The notes below the pieces were generated by a model. The model had not been told where the DNA came from. It made no database searches and was given only the letters and a program-made list of their open reading frames with translations. A stretch of 64,000 bases of DNA, taken from positions 372,001 to 436,000 of the forward strand of contig CAWASR010000028.1 in assembly GCA_963784805.1 (NCBI GenBank), given 5' to 3'. Shown here in pieces: positions 17,550-31,913 of this stretch; the first letter of the stretch is position 1; every line of letters begins with the position of its first letter. This DNA comes from Roseiarcus sp963784805. Its GTDB lineage: Bacteria; Pseudomonadota; Alphaproteobacteria; Rhizobiales; Beijerinckiaceae. Both the position numbers and the translations under genes were made by a program.

Positions 17550-18347
17550 TCAGAACCCGTAGGTCGGCGTCGAGGACACGTAGCCGTAGAAGTTGCGATA
17601 GAAGCCGCCGAGCGGATAGGAGCCGGTCCGCGGGATGTCGAGTTTGCCGCCCCAGGTGTAGACGCCGAATTTGACCGTATTGTTCTGCACCGTCATCCGC
17701 TTGGTCAGCACCACCCAATGGTTGGGGGTCACGGAATGGTGGGCGAATTTGAGCGGGTCCAGCATCTGCATGTTGACGAACAGGCAGACGCGGCGGTCGT
17801 GGTCGAAGTCGCGCGCGCAGGCGTTGACCTCGTCGCGTCCCTTGACGAAGAACGAATTGGTGTCGTTGCGAACGCCGCGCCAGCCGAGCTTGTTGAACCA
17901 TGCGGCCAGGCTGTGCGGCATGGTGATGCCGGCCGCGGTGTCGTCGGCGGAGGAATAGTCGAGCAGCGTATTTTCCGAGTCGCGCAGGCTCGCCAGCGCG
18001 ATCCAATCGACCGGATGGATCTTGTTCGCCGGCGGCAGATAGGCGCGGCAGCCGGAACTCGGCTTGACATGCAGCTTGCCGAGGCGCCCCTCGCCGGTCT
18101 TGTAGAGGTCGATCACATATTGGGCGTAGATCTCCGGGTGCTCTTCGAGCAGGCAATAGAGGAACGCGGCCGGCCCGCACAAGCTGGCGGCCGACTGGTT
18201 CTGTTTCGACGGATCGGCGAGCCTCACCCTGAGGCCGTCGACGACGTCGCTGCGCGCGATGCGGGCGAAGCCGATCTCATGCCCGCCCGGCGCGAAGGCG
18301 TCGACGAGCTTCAGGGCGTAGTCGATGCGAAACTGTTCGGCGGGCAT
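17550..18347 (-). CDS. Uncharacterised protein with C39/papain-like Cys and His motifs
   Basis: The product has 265 residues and no assigned family. Cys57 sits in Q-S-A-A-S-L-C-G-P-A-A, which looks like the nucleophile region of C39-like peptidases (Q...CGPAA), and His210 in P-N-H-W-V-V-L looks like the matching histidine; an Asp at about residue 231 (G-K-L-D) could be the third member. There is no signal peptide or membrane segment. The start at 18347 has GGGAGG; the frame is open further upstream but without a good site. The stop lies 20 bp from the edge of the tandem array. The fold is my inference from motifs, and the target, if it is a peptidase, is unknown. Confidence 0.7.
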   Translation of the reverse strand: MPAEQFRIDYALKLVDAFAPGGHEIGFARIARSDVVDGLRVRLADPSKQNQSAASLCGPAAFLYCLLEEHPEIYAQYVIDLYKTGEGRLGKLHVKPSSGCRAYLPPANKIHPVDWIALASLRDSENTLLDYSSADDTAAGITMPHSLAAWFNKLGWRGVRNDTNSFFVKGRDEVNACARDFDHDRRVCLFVNMQMLDPLKFAHHSVTPNHWVVLTKRMTVQNNTVKFGVYTWGGKLDIPRTGSYPLGGFYRNFYGYVSSTPTYGF

Positions 18348-18469
18348 GGCGTCCTCCCGGGTTCGCCGACTTTGTTTCCGAGGCTCTGCCTCGGGAGCCG
18401 GCCGCGGCATATCTTACAAGGGACAAGAAACTCCGTCGCGGCGGATTCCCGCAAGCTGGGACTCTCGTT

Positions 18470-19289
18470 CTACCGATCGTCGAGAAACGCCAGCGCCTCG
18501 CGGTTGAAAGCCTTTGGGTTATCGAAATTCGACCCATGCGAGGCGGCGGGAATGACGACGCGCCGCACGTCCTTCAGCGCGCTCTCGAGCCCGTCGAGGA
18601 TGCGATGGAAATTCTCCGGCGAGCGTTCGCCCGCCATCAGCAGCGTCGGCGCCCGGACAGCCTCGGCGTCCGCGCGCGTGAATGGCGCGCGCCGCTCCCT
18701 GATTTGCCCGAGCAGCGTGCGGGCGTTGTCCCGCATCCGCCGCCTTGCCTCTTCGGGCAAGCTGGCCCACCCCCCGGGACCGTGGATCGCGTCGATGGTC
18801 GGCGCGAGACCCTGATCGACCTCGCCGCGGCGGATGCGCTCGGCGGCCTCGGCGTAAAGGGGCCCGAGCGCCAGCGGCGGGTTTTTCGCCGGCCGCGGCG
18901 GCTCGAGGCTCAAGTCCAGCGCGCCGCCGGGCTCGACCAGCGCCAGCTTGCGGACGCGATCGGGGAAGTTCTGCGCGACGCGGAAGGCGATGTAGCCTCC
19001 CCGGGAGTGGCCGAGCAGATGGGCGGGTCCCGCGTCGAGCGCGGCGATGAAGGCCGCGACGTCTTCGGTGTGCTGCTGGACCGTGAAATCGTCGCCGTCG
19101 CCATCCCAGCGCTCCGGCCAGCAATGCCGCAGGCTGACGGCGATGGTCCGGCAATGCGCGCCGAACGGCTCCATCTGCAGCGCCCAGAGTCCGGTAGTCT
19201 CCGAGCGTCCCGTGGACGAGGATGAGCGGCGCGCCGGTCCCGCGCTCGACGAACGCCATGTCGTAACCGTTCACGCGCAAGGTCGGCAT
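18470..19289 (-). pseudogene. Alpha/beta hydrolase, one frameshift
   Basis: The N-terminal part, read from the ATG at 19289, has L-I-L-V-H-G-T-L-G-D-Y-R-T, the oxyanion-hole region of alpha/beta hydrolases. The frame then breaks at 19187-19192; in the other frame the protein resumes with W-A-L-Q-M-E-P-F-G and carries the nucleophile elbow G-H-S-R-G-G, an acid region and a C-terminal histidine in A-S-H-G-S-N-F. Removing one base restores a complete hydrolase of about 272 residues ending at 18470. The substrate is unknown. The gene is otherwise well conserved, so a sequencing indel is possible. Confidence 0.8.
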
Positions 19290-19338
19290 GCGTGTCCTCC
19301 GTGTCCGGCGCGTTGAGTCGGAAGCGCGCGCGGACCCC

Positions 19339-22301
<2,963 letters not shown>

Positions 22302-22367
22302 CACGGCTCCTCAGACGAAACTGCGGACGCTGCGAATCACGCTTGCGCGGCCGCTGCGCCAATGCTA

Positions 22368-22382
22368 GAACAAACAAAGAAC
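22368..22382 (-). promoter_or_regulatory. LexA SOS box (GTTC-N7-GTTC)
   Basis: On the minus strand the site reads GTTCTTTGTTTGTTC, a perfect match to the alphaproteobacterial LexA consensus of two direct GTTC repeats spaced by seven bases. It lies 67 bp upstream of the uvrA start and 204 bp upstream of ssb, which fits DNA-damage induction of uvrA and perhaps also ssb. The match and location make this a strong call. Confidence 0.85.
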
Positions 22383-22585
22383 GCTGGGAAGGCGCGCTCG
22401 TCGGCCGCCCGGCCCGGGGTTTGACGTAATGTAGTCGCGGCGGCGCCCGTTCCCAAGCTCTCGCCGCGGCGATTGTGGACAAGTGCCGGCGCGGGGCGAT
22501 GGGGCGCGCGGCGGCGTGCGCTTTGGGCTATGAGTTGTGAAAGCGAGAGGACCGCGCGTCACCAGGCGGCGGCAAGGAGAGGACC

Positions 22586-23083
22586 ATGGCGGGAAGCGTC
22601 AACAAAGTCATTCTGGTCGGCAATCTCGGCGCGGACCCCGAGGTCCGGCGGCTCAATTCCGGCGATCAGGTGGTCAACTTCCGGGTCGCGACCTCCGAGA
22701 CCTGGCGCGACAAGACGAGCGGCGAGCGCAAGGAAAGGACCGAGTGGCATAACGTCGTGATCTTCAACGAGAACCTCGGCAAGGTCGCCGAGCAATATTG
22801 CAAGAAAGGCACCAAGGTCTATGTCGAGGGTCAGCTCCAGACCCGCAAGTGGCAGGACCAGAGCGGGGCCGACAAATACACGACCGAGATCGTGCTGCAG
22901 CGCTTCCGCGGCGAATTGCAGCTTCTCGACTCGCGCGGCGGCGGCGGAGAGCGCCAGAGCTTCCCGGACGAGGAGCGCGCCTCTGGCGCGAGCTTCAGCC
23001 GCTCAGCCCCCGCCGAACGCCGCCCGGCGCTGTCGAGCGGCGGCGGAGGCGGCGACGCGATCGACGACGACATTCCGTTTTGA
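22586..23083 (+). CDS. ssb: Single-stranded DNA-binding protein
   Basis: SSB coats single-stranded DNA in replication, repair and recombination as a tetramer. The product (165 residues) has the OB fold in residues 1 to about 112, opening with V-N-K-V-I-L-V-G-N-L-G, then a glycine-rich flexible linker, and the acidic tip D-D-D-I-P-F that recruits partner proteins. A GAGAGGACC sequence precedes the ATG. It is divergent from uvrA, the classic arrangement, sharing a control region with a LexA box. Confidence 0.97.
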   Translation: MAGSVNKVILVGNLGADPEVRRLNSGDQVVNFRVATSETWRDKTSGERKERTEWHNVVIFNENLGKVAEQYCKKGTKVYVEGQLQTRKWQDQSGADKYTTEIVLQRFRGELQLLDSRGGGGERQSFPDEERASGASFSRSAPAERRPALSSGGGGGDAIDDDIPF

Positions 23084-23113
23084 GGGGGGGCGCCATTCGC
23101 CGCCAGCTCGCCC

Positions 23114-23596
23114 ATGCCCCTCCCCGCCGACATCCCCTTCAAGACCATCGACGGCGAGTCCAAGACCCTCGGCGATTTCGACGGCATGGCGCTCCTGATC
23201 GTCAATGTCGCCAGCCAATGCGGCTTCACGCCGCAATATGCGGGACTGGAGGCGCTGCATCGGCGGTTTCGCGAGCGCGGCTTTACGGTGCTCGGCTTTC
23301 CCTGCAACCAGTTCGGCCGTCAGGAGCCCGGCGGCGAGGCTGAGATCAGCGCCTTCTGCAAGAACAATTACGACGTCACTTTTCCGATGTTCGCCAAAAC
23401 GCAGGTCAACGGCGACGGCGCGCATCCGCTCTACCGGGCGCTGAAGAAGGAGGCGCCGGGCCTCCTCGGCACTGAAGCCGTCAAATGGAATTTCACCAAA
23501 TTCCTGGTCGACCGCCAACGCCGCGTATTGTGCCGCTACGCGCCGACCGACAGGCCGGAAAAGCTCGCCCAAGACATCGAGGCCGTGCTGGAGTGA
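23114..23596 (+). CDS. Glutathione peroxidase family protein
   Basis: It reduces hydrogen peroxide and organic hydroperoxides, in bacteria usually with thioredoxin or glutathione. The product (160 residues) has the peroxidatic Cys36 in N-V-A-S-Q-C-G-F-T, the Gln of the F-P-C-N-Q-F-G motif and the Trp of K-W-N-F-T-K-F, giving the full Cys-Gln-Trp-Asn site. It is a Cys rather than selenocysteine enzyme. It lies 30 bp after ssb on the same strand and may be read with it; no export signal is seen. Confidence 0.93.
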   Translation: MPLPADIPFKTIDGESKTLGDFDGMALLIVNVASQCGFTPQYAGLEALHRRFRERGFTVLGFPCNQFGRQEPGGEAEISAFCKNNYDVTFPMFAKTQVNGDGAHPLYRALKKEAPGLLGTEAVKWNFTKFLVDRQRRVLCRYAPTDRPEKLAQDIEAVLE

Positions 23597-23698
23597 CGCG
23601 AAATCGGGCCAACGCCTCGCGTCATCGTCATTCGCGGCGGACCGAATCTCCGGGATCGTTTCGCGGCGCCCTTTGGCCGCGAGCGCGGAATGGCCGCC

Positions 23699-26440
<2,742 letters not shown>

Positions 26441-26819
26441 TTCGGAAGGGTCCTCGCGCGGGAATTTCTCCCGTGGGTCTAGCCGATTCCGGCGCGGCGC
26501 GCCAGCCGCCGCCGACGCTCGGACAGGAATATTTTTACTTGTAACATCAAAGTATTACGAGTCGGCGCGCTGGCGCTCGAAAGGGATTTGGCGCGCGCGT
26601 CGTTGGGCCGGTACCCAAGCGGCGCGTCCAACAGGTCGCCGCGTTGCGCGGGTGCGGAAATCCGCTATGGTCCCGGTTGATCGGTCGGAGCGCTCGCGCC
26701 GCTTCGCTGCGGCCCGCGCAGCGAGCGGGATTTCGGACGCCGGGGGCGCAACGATTGGCGAACGCCTCCGCCGGTGACGTGGCTGCGCGGAAAATGACGA
26801 CCGCGTCCGAGGGGGCTTT
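26441..26819. other. 379-bp divergent intergenic region, gyrA / marC
   Basis: No gene is supported here. An AT-rich patch at 26530-26562 stands out and is a reasonable place for the gyrA promoter, 90-120 bp upstream of its start. Nothing else could be assigned. Confidence 0.5.
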
Positions 26820-27446
26820 GTGCCGACCGATTTCATCAAGACCGCGCTCATCACGTTGCTGGTGACGCTCGACCCGCCGGGCCTCGCGCCGGTCTTCATC
26901 AGTCTGACCCAGGGGATGACCGCCGCCGCCAGGCGCGAAGTCGCGGCCCGCGCTTGCGTGATCGCGTTTCTGATCCTGGCGGCCTTCACTCTGGGCGGCA
27001 AGGCGGCTCTCGACGCGCTCGGCGTATCGTTCCAGGCGTTCCGCATTTCCGGCGGCCTACTGTTGTTCGCGATCGCCTTCGACATGCTGTTCGCGCTGCG
27101 AGGCGAGCGGAAGCGCGAACTGGCGAGCGACGCCGTCGCCGTCGATCACGTCCGCAACGTCGCGGCCTTTCCGCTGGCGATCCCACTGATGGCGGGTCCC
27201 GGCGCGATCACCGCAACGACGCTGCTGGCCGGGCGGGCCGGCGGCGATTGGCTTGAGCTCGCCTCCCTGATGGCGGTCGTCGCCTTAGCGATGGCGCTGA
27301 CCTTCGCAACGCTGCTGATGTCGGAGCCGGTCTCCCGGCTGCTCGGCGTCACTGGCAACATCGTGCTGACCCGCATGTTCGGCCTCGTTCTGGCGGCGAT
27401 GGCGGTGCAGTTCGTCATCGACGGCGTCAGCGCGATCGGCAAGTGA
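26820..27446 (+). CDS. MarC family integral membrane protein
   Basis: MarC proteins are inner-membrane proteins of about 200 residues with six helices; the function is not established. This one (208 residues) shows the family hallmarks: L-D-P-P-G-L-A-P-V-F-I in helix 1, F-R-I-S-G-G-L-L-L-F in helix 3, and P-L-A-I-P-L-M-A-G-P-G-A-I-T in helix 4. It starts with GTG. Its gene is divergent from gyrA. No substrate can be inferred, and despite its name the family has no proven link to antibiotic resistance. Confidence 0.9.
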   Translation: MPTDFIKTALITLLVTLDPPGLAPVFISLTQGMTAAARREVAARACVIAFLILAAFTLGGKAALDALGVSFQAFRISGGLLLFAIAFDMLFALRGERKRELASDAVAVDHVRNVAAFPLAIPLMAGPGAITATTLLAGRAGGDWLELASLMAVVALAMALTFATLLMSEPVSRLLGVTGNIVLTRMFGLVLAAMAVQFVIDGVSAIGK

Positions 27447-27537
27447 CGAGCTCCGGCGGCGAGCGTTGACACGGCGGACCTCGCGGCACGACTGTTGCGC
27501 GACGTCGCGCGAAGGGCGCGACGCGGAGACGCTTCTC

Positions 27538-27906
27538 ATGACTATCGCCATTTGGTGCATCTTCATCGCTGCGACTTTGCCCTATGTCGCGTTCAGCTTC
27601 GTGAAGGGCCTCGATCCGATCCAGCCACGCTTTCATGCCGGCGACCTCGAGGGGCAGTCGGTGCGCGCCTACGGCGCCCATCTCAATGGCCTCGAAACCT
27701 TTCCGTGGTTCGCCGCGGCGGTAATCGTGGCCCACATGGTCGGGGGTCCGAGCCGCATCGCGGACATCCTCGCTGTCGTCTACATCCTCCTGCGCATCGG
27801 GCACGTTGCGGCCTATCTCTCCGGCCGCCAGCCGCTGCGCACGACGGCGTTCGCCCTGGGCCAACTCGTCGCTCTGGCGATTTTCGTTTCTCCCGCGTTT
27901 CGCTGA
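27538..27906 (+). CDS. MAPEG family membrane protein
   Basis: The product (122 residues) has four hydrophobic helices and a central N-G-L-E-T-F-P-W-F segment, the signature region of bacterial MAPEG proteins (relatives of microsomal glutathione transferase). The start at ATG 27538, with GGAG upstream, puts the first helix at residues 3-22; the open frame before it is charged and improbable. It lies 91 bp after marC on the same strand. A role in detoxification of hydrophobic compounds is a family-level guess. Confidence 0.82.
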   Translation: MTIAIWCIFIAATLPYVAFSFVKGLDPIQPRFHAGDLEGQSVRAYGAHLNGLETFPWFAAAVIVAHMVGGPSRIADILAVVYILLRIGHVAAYLSGRQPLRTTAFALGQLVALAIFVSPAFR

Positions 27907-27922
27907 GCGCCGTCGGCGCGGC

Positions 27923-28672
27923 TCACCGTCCGCCGGAGACGTCGAGGATCGCGCCGGTGACGTAGGACGCTGCGTCGCTCAACAGCCAGACCGCCGCTTC
28001 CGCAACCTCCTCGGCCGTTCCGGCGCGTCCGAGCGGCGTCGCGCGTCCGAGGAGATGCGCGCGCTCGGGCTCGCCGCCGCTGGCGTGGATTTCGGTGTCG
28101 ATGAGGCCGGGCCGAATCGCATTGACGCGCACGCCCTCGGCGGCGAGCTCCTTGGCGAGCCCCGAGGTCAGCGTGTCGACCGCGCCCTTCGACGCGGCGT
28201 AATCGACATAGAGACCTGGCGAGCCGAGGCGCGCGGCCGCCGACGACATCATCACGATCGCGCCGCCCGCGCCGCCCGCGGACTTCGACATTCTGCGCGC
28301 CGCCTCGCGCGCGGTGAGGCAGGCGCCCAGCACGTTGACCTCGAAGATGCGGCGCATGCGCTCGACGCTCATGTCAGCGAACCGCGCCGACGGTGCGACG
28401 ACGCCGGCGTTGGCGACGACGCCGGTCAGCGGCCCGAGCGCCCGAACGGTCCCATCGAACATCGCCGCCACGTCCGCTTCGACAGCGATGTCGCCGCGCA
28501 AGGCGACTGCGCGGCCGCCGCTTTTGACGATCGTTTCGACGACCGCGCCGGCCGCCTTGGCGTCCTCACGGTAATTGACTCCGACCGACCAGCCGTCTCT
28601 GGCGGCGAGAATCGCGCAGGCGCGGCCGATGCCGCGCGAGGCTCCGGTGACAAGAAGGACTTTGGCGGGCAT
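27923..28672 (-). CDS. Short-chain dehydrogenase/reductase
   Basis: The product (249 residues) is a classical SDR using NAD(P)H. The cofactor motif T-G-A-S-R-G-I-G is near residue 9, N-A-G near 88, and the active site has Ser in M-M-S-S-A-A-A with Tyr and Lys in Y-V-D-Y-A-A-S-K. The C-terminal D-V-S-G-G-R is standard for glucose/3-oxoacyl reductase-like members. It is convergent with the MAPEG gene (17 bp between stops). The substrate is unknown. Confidence 0.9.
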   Translation of the reverse strand: MPAKVLLVTGASRGIGRACAILAARDGWSVGVNYREDAKAAGAVVETIVKSGGRAVALRGDIAVEADVAAMFDGTVRALGPLTGVVANAGVVAPSARFADMSVERMRRIFEVNVLGACLTAREAARRMSKSAGGAGGAIVMMSSAAARLGSPGLYVDYAASKGAVDTLTSGLAKELAAEGVRVNAIRPGLIDTEIHASGGEPERAHLLGRATPLGRAGTAEEVAEAAVWLLSDAASYVTGAILDVSGGR

Positions 28673-28896
28673 GACGACCTCGTTTCTTTGCCTCAGCGAT
28701 AGGGGCTTTCCCGGCCGCCGGCAACAAGAGCTGTCGATCGCTCCGGCCGTGAAACGTCTCGCTCGTCAAAAGGCGCGATCAATTTCGCGCGAGCCGGCCC
28801 GAGGAAGTCAACTATTGCTCGGACACGGCGCTAAGAGTCGTCTGAAGAAGCAGGATTTTTGTCGAACAACCGGTGGCCGCTTTTGCACGATCCTGC

Positions 28897-29418
28897 TTAG
28901 CGCGCTGTCGCCAGCTTCGCCTCGACCGCCGGCGGGCGCCTCAGGGTCTGCAGCACGACGCAGTAGCGCTCGGTGAGCCTGAGGAGCGTGTCAAGCTGAT
29001 CTTGCGGCGCGTCCGCATCGAGCACAAATGTCAGACGGATGGCGCGAAAGCCGACAGGAGACTCGCGCGCGACTCCGAGAGTGCCACGAACATCGAGGTC
29101 GCCTTCCGCCTCAACCCGGCCCGAGCGCAGTTCGACGCCGATCGAGGTCGCGACCGCCTTCAAGGTCACGCCGGCGCAGGCGACCAGCGCTTCAAGCAGC
29201 ATATCGCCAGAGCACAGCTCGGCGCCGCTTCCCCCCGTCGCCGGATGGAGCCCGGCAAGGCTCAGCGCCCTTCCCGTCTCGACCTTGCAGGCGATCGCCG
29301 CCGAATCGAGCGTGCCGCTCGCGCGCAGCGTCACGATCGCAGCCTCGGGCTGCGAGCGGTAGCGGTCCTTGAGCGGCGCCTGCACCGCGCGCAGTTCATC
29401 AGCGTTCACGTCGCGCAT
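28897..29418 (-). CDS. OsmC/Ohr family protein
   Basis: OsmC-type proteins are thiol peroxidases that reduce organic hydroperoxides, and this branch often carries two OsmC-like halves. The product (173 residues) has Cys69 and Cys81 in a G-A-E-L-C-S-G-D-M-L-L-E-A-L-V-A-C-A-G stretch. In true Ohr/OsmC the redox pair sits farther apart, so catalysis is not certain. I chose the ATG at 29418; the frame extends to a TTG at 29478 with unlikely sequence. The gene is divergent from coaD. Confidence 0.82.
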   Translation of the reverse strand: MRDVNADELRAVQAPLKDRYRSQPEAAIVTLRASGTLDSAAIACKVETGRALSLAGLHPATGGSGAELCSGDMLLEALVACAGVTLKAVATSIGVELRSGRVEAEGDLDVRGTLGVARESPVGFRAIRLTFVLDADAPQDQLDTLLRLTERYCVVLQTLRRPPAVEAKLATAR

Positions 29419-29534
29419 CTCCCAATCCCGTTGGCTGAGATGAGATGCCACGAGCCGCGGATCGGACGCAAGCGGCAAGGCTGCGCCTCGGCCTGCCCTT
29501 GTCCGCGCCGGTCCGGCGGGCTAACGCTTGGCGC

Positions 29535-30033
29535 ATGACGCGCATCGGATTCTTTTCCGGCTCTTTCGACCCTATGACCAACGGCCATCTCGACGTGATC
29601 GAGCATGCCGCGGCGCTCTGCGACCGCTTGGTGATCGGCGTCGGCTCCAATCCGAACAAGCAAGCTTTGTTCACGATCGAGGAGCGTCTCAAGCTCATTT
29701 CCGAAGCGGCGGCGCCGATCGTAGCGAAGGAGCACTGCGAACTCGACGTCGTCGCCTTTACCGGCCTCGCGATCGAGGCGGCGCGCAAGGCGGGAGCGAC
29801 GCTGATCGTCAGGGGCCTGCGCGAACTCGACCGACTTCGACTACGAGATGCAGATGGCGGGCATGAACGGCGCGATGGCGCCGGAACTGCGCACGATTTT
29901 CCTGCCCGCGTCCTCGCCGGTGAGGCCGATCACCGCGACGCTGGTGCGCCAGATCGCCTCGATGGGCGGCGACGCCTCGCCCTTCGCCCCGCCCAACGTG
30001 GCCGCGGCGCTGAAAGCAAAGTTTGGGCGATGA
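29535..30033 (+). CDS. coaD: Phosphopantetheine adenylyltransferase (one frameshift in this sequence)
   Basis: CoaD adds AMP to 4'-phosphopantetheine, the fourth step of coenzyme A synthesis, and is essential. The start gives M-T-R-I-G-F-F-S-G-S-F-D-P with the nucleotidyl-transfer motif T-N-G-H-L-D. After I-V-R-G-L-R-E-L the frame breaks at about 29828-29833; the following conserved residues (F-D-Y-E-M-Q-M-A-G-M-N) read on in the +1 frame to the stop at 30033. Removing one base gives a normal protein of 165 residues. An essential gene with one indel strongly points to a sequence error. Confidence 0.9.
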
Positions 30034-30045
30034 GACAACATCCAT

Positions 30046-30933
30046 TCACGCCTTGACCGCACCGGCCGTCAAGCCCGATACGATGTATCGTTGAGCCATG
30101 AGGAACATCAGGATCGCCGGCAGGATCGTGAGGGTGATGAAGGCGAGGACCAGCTGCCAGGCCGTTGAGTATTGACCCTGGTAGGCCATCAAGCCGAGCG
30201 TCCACGGATAACGCGATTCGCTGTCGAGCACGACCAACGGCAGCAGATAGCCGTTCCAGCTGGCGACGAACGAGATCACGGCGACCGTGGACAGAATCGG
30301 CCCCGAGAGCGGCAGCGTGACATACAAGAAAAAGCGGAAATAGCCGCAGCCGTCCATCATCGCGGCGTCGAGCAGTTCGCCGGGAAGCTGCTTGAAGGCG
30401 TTGCGCAGCAGGAGGACGCTCATCGCCAGCGAAAAGGCGACCTGGGGCAGGATCACGCCCCAATAGGAATCGAGCAGGCCGAGGTCACGCACCTTGATGA
30501 AGATCGGCGGGATCGCCGTCGCCAGCGGGAACAGGAGCCCGAGCTGCAGATAGCTGAGCAGAAAGCGGTCGCCGAAGAAGCGCAGATGGGCGAAGGTGAA
30601 GGCCGCCATCGACGCGAGGGCGAGCGTCAGCGCCACGGTGAAAACCGCGATCAGGAGCGAATTGCCGAGCACCTGCCAGTAGCGATGGCCGGTCAGGATT
30701 TCCCAATAGTTCTTCCATACCCAGACCTTCGGGAGGGAGAAGGGATGGGCCTGCAGATCGCCGAGATCCTTGAAGCCGTTCAGCGCCGTCGCCAGGATCG
30801 GCACAAGAACGACGCCCGCCAGGACGACGAGCGCCGCGAAGACGGCGATGCTCGCCAAAGCGCCCGGACGGCGGCCCGAAGGTTCATGCGCCGTCGCCGC
30901 GGCGTGTTCGATCGCAATCGAGGTCTCAGTCAT
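30046..30933 (-). CDS. Carbohydrate ABC transporter permease 2 (MalG-like)
   Basis: This is one of the two inner-membrane subunits of a CUT1 oligosaccharide importer (295 residues). About six helices are visible, with the conserved coupling loop E-L-L-D-A-A-M-M-D-G-C-G near residue 195 that docks the ATPase. It overlaps the first permease gene by 8 bp. Together with the permease and the binding protein upstream it forms a leftward operon. No ATPase gene is seen here, so the system probably uses a shared MsmK/MsiK-type ATPase encoded elsewhere. Confidence 0.9.
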   Translation of the reverse strand: MTETSIAIEHAAATAHEPSGRRPGALASIAVFAALVVLAGVVLVPILATALNGFKDLGDLQAHPFSLPKVWVWKNYWEILTGHRYWQVLGNSLLIAVFTVALTLALASMAAFTFAHLRFFGDRFLLSYLQLGLLFPLATAIPPIFIKVRDLGLLDSYWGVILPQVAFSLAMSVLLLRNAFKQLPGELLDAAMMDGCGYFRFFLYVTLPLSGPILSTVAVISFVASWNGYLLPLVVLDSESRYPWTLGLMAYQGQYSTAWQLVLAFITLTILPAILMFLMAQRYIVSGLTAGAVKA

Positions 30934-31831
30934 CGCGCATGAAGAGCCGTCTATAGCCGAAGGCGAAGGTCACGCAGATGAGGAACAGGACGACGCCGAC
31001 GGCCGAGCTGAAGCCGAAACGCATCCGCGTGATGCCGAAATAATAGAGGAAGGAGACCATAGTGTTCGTCGTCTCGAACGGGCCGCCGCCGGTCAGAGGC
31101 ACGATGATGTCGAAGAGCTGCAGCGAGCCGACGACGGAAAAGAAGATCGAAAGCCGGATCATCGGGCCGAGCAGCGGCAGGGTGATATGCCAGAACCGCT
31201 GGAAGGCGCTCGCCCCGTCCATCTCCGCCGCCTCGAGCAGCGACCGGTCGATGCCCTGCAGCCCGGCGACGTAGAGCATCGTGTAGAAACCGAAATATTT
31301 CCACAGGATGACGATCAGGACGGCGCTGAACGCCCAGGTCTTGTTCGCGAGCAGATAAAAGGGCGCGAGGCCGAGCGCGCCGGTGATCACGCTGGACAGC
31401 CCGTAGCCGCCGTCGAACATGAAATGCCAGATGAGGCCCGCGGCCACGTCGGCGAGGACATAAGGCAGGAAGAAGATCATCCGGAACCAGACGGCGCCGG
31501 TGATGCGCCGGGCCACCATCAGCGCCACGCCGAGCGCGAGCGGCAGCTGGATGAGTAGCGAGGCGGCGATGACGAGGCCGTTGTTGATCAGCGAGCGGTT
31601 GAAGGTGGCGTTGCCGATCAGATAGCCATAGTTTCTGAGCCCGATGAATTTCTCGGGCCTGCCGTAGCCGTTCCAGTTGAAGAAGCCGTACCAGGCGGCC
31701 TCCAGCATCGGCAGGGCGACGAACACCGTGAAAAGCAGGAGCGCCGGCGGCAGAAATATGACGACGGTCGCCCAACCGTTGGCGGACATTCGCCGACGAG
31801 GTTCGACATAGCTCGTATCAATCGCTGACAA
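30926..31831 (-). CDS. Carbohydrate ABC transporter permease 1 (MalF/UgpA-like)
   Basis: The product (301 residues) is the partner permease, with six helices and the coupling loop L-L-E-A-A-E-M-D-G-A-S near residue 200. The start is uncertain: a TTG at 31831 or the ATG at 31789, neither with a strong ribosome-binding site. The first helix begins at about residue 22 from the TTG. It lies 82 bp downstream of the binding-protein gene on the same strand. Confidence 0.88.
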   Translation of the reverse strand: MSAIDTSYVEPRRRMSANGWATVVIFLPPALLLFTVFVALPMLEAAWYGFFNWNGYGRPEKFIGLRNYGYLIGNATFNRSLINNGLVIAASLLIQLPLALGVALMVARRITGAVWFRMIFFLPYVLADVAAGLIWHFMFDGGYGLSSVITGALGLAPFYLLANKTWAFSAVLIVILWKYFGFYTMLYVAGLQGIDRSLLEAAEMDGASAFQRFWHITLPLLGPMIRLSIFFSVVGSLQLFDIIVPLTGGGPFETTNTMVSFLYYFGITRMRFGFSSAVGVVLFLICVTFAFGYRRLFMRDD

Positions 31832-31913
31832 GAAGCCGGGCCTCGCGTTGTTGCTTGAGGCCGGCCCCGCCGCATCGAGCGGCGAGGCCGGAGGGCAAGG
31901 TTCGAAGACGCCG

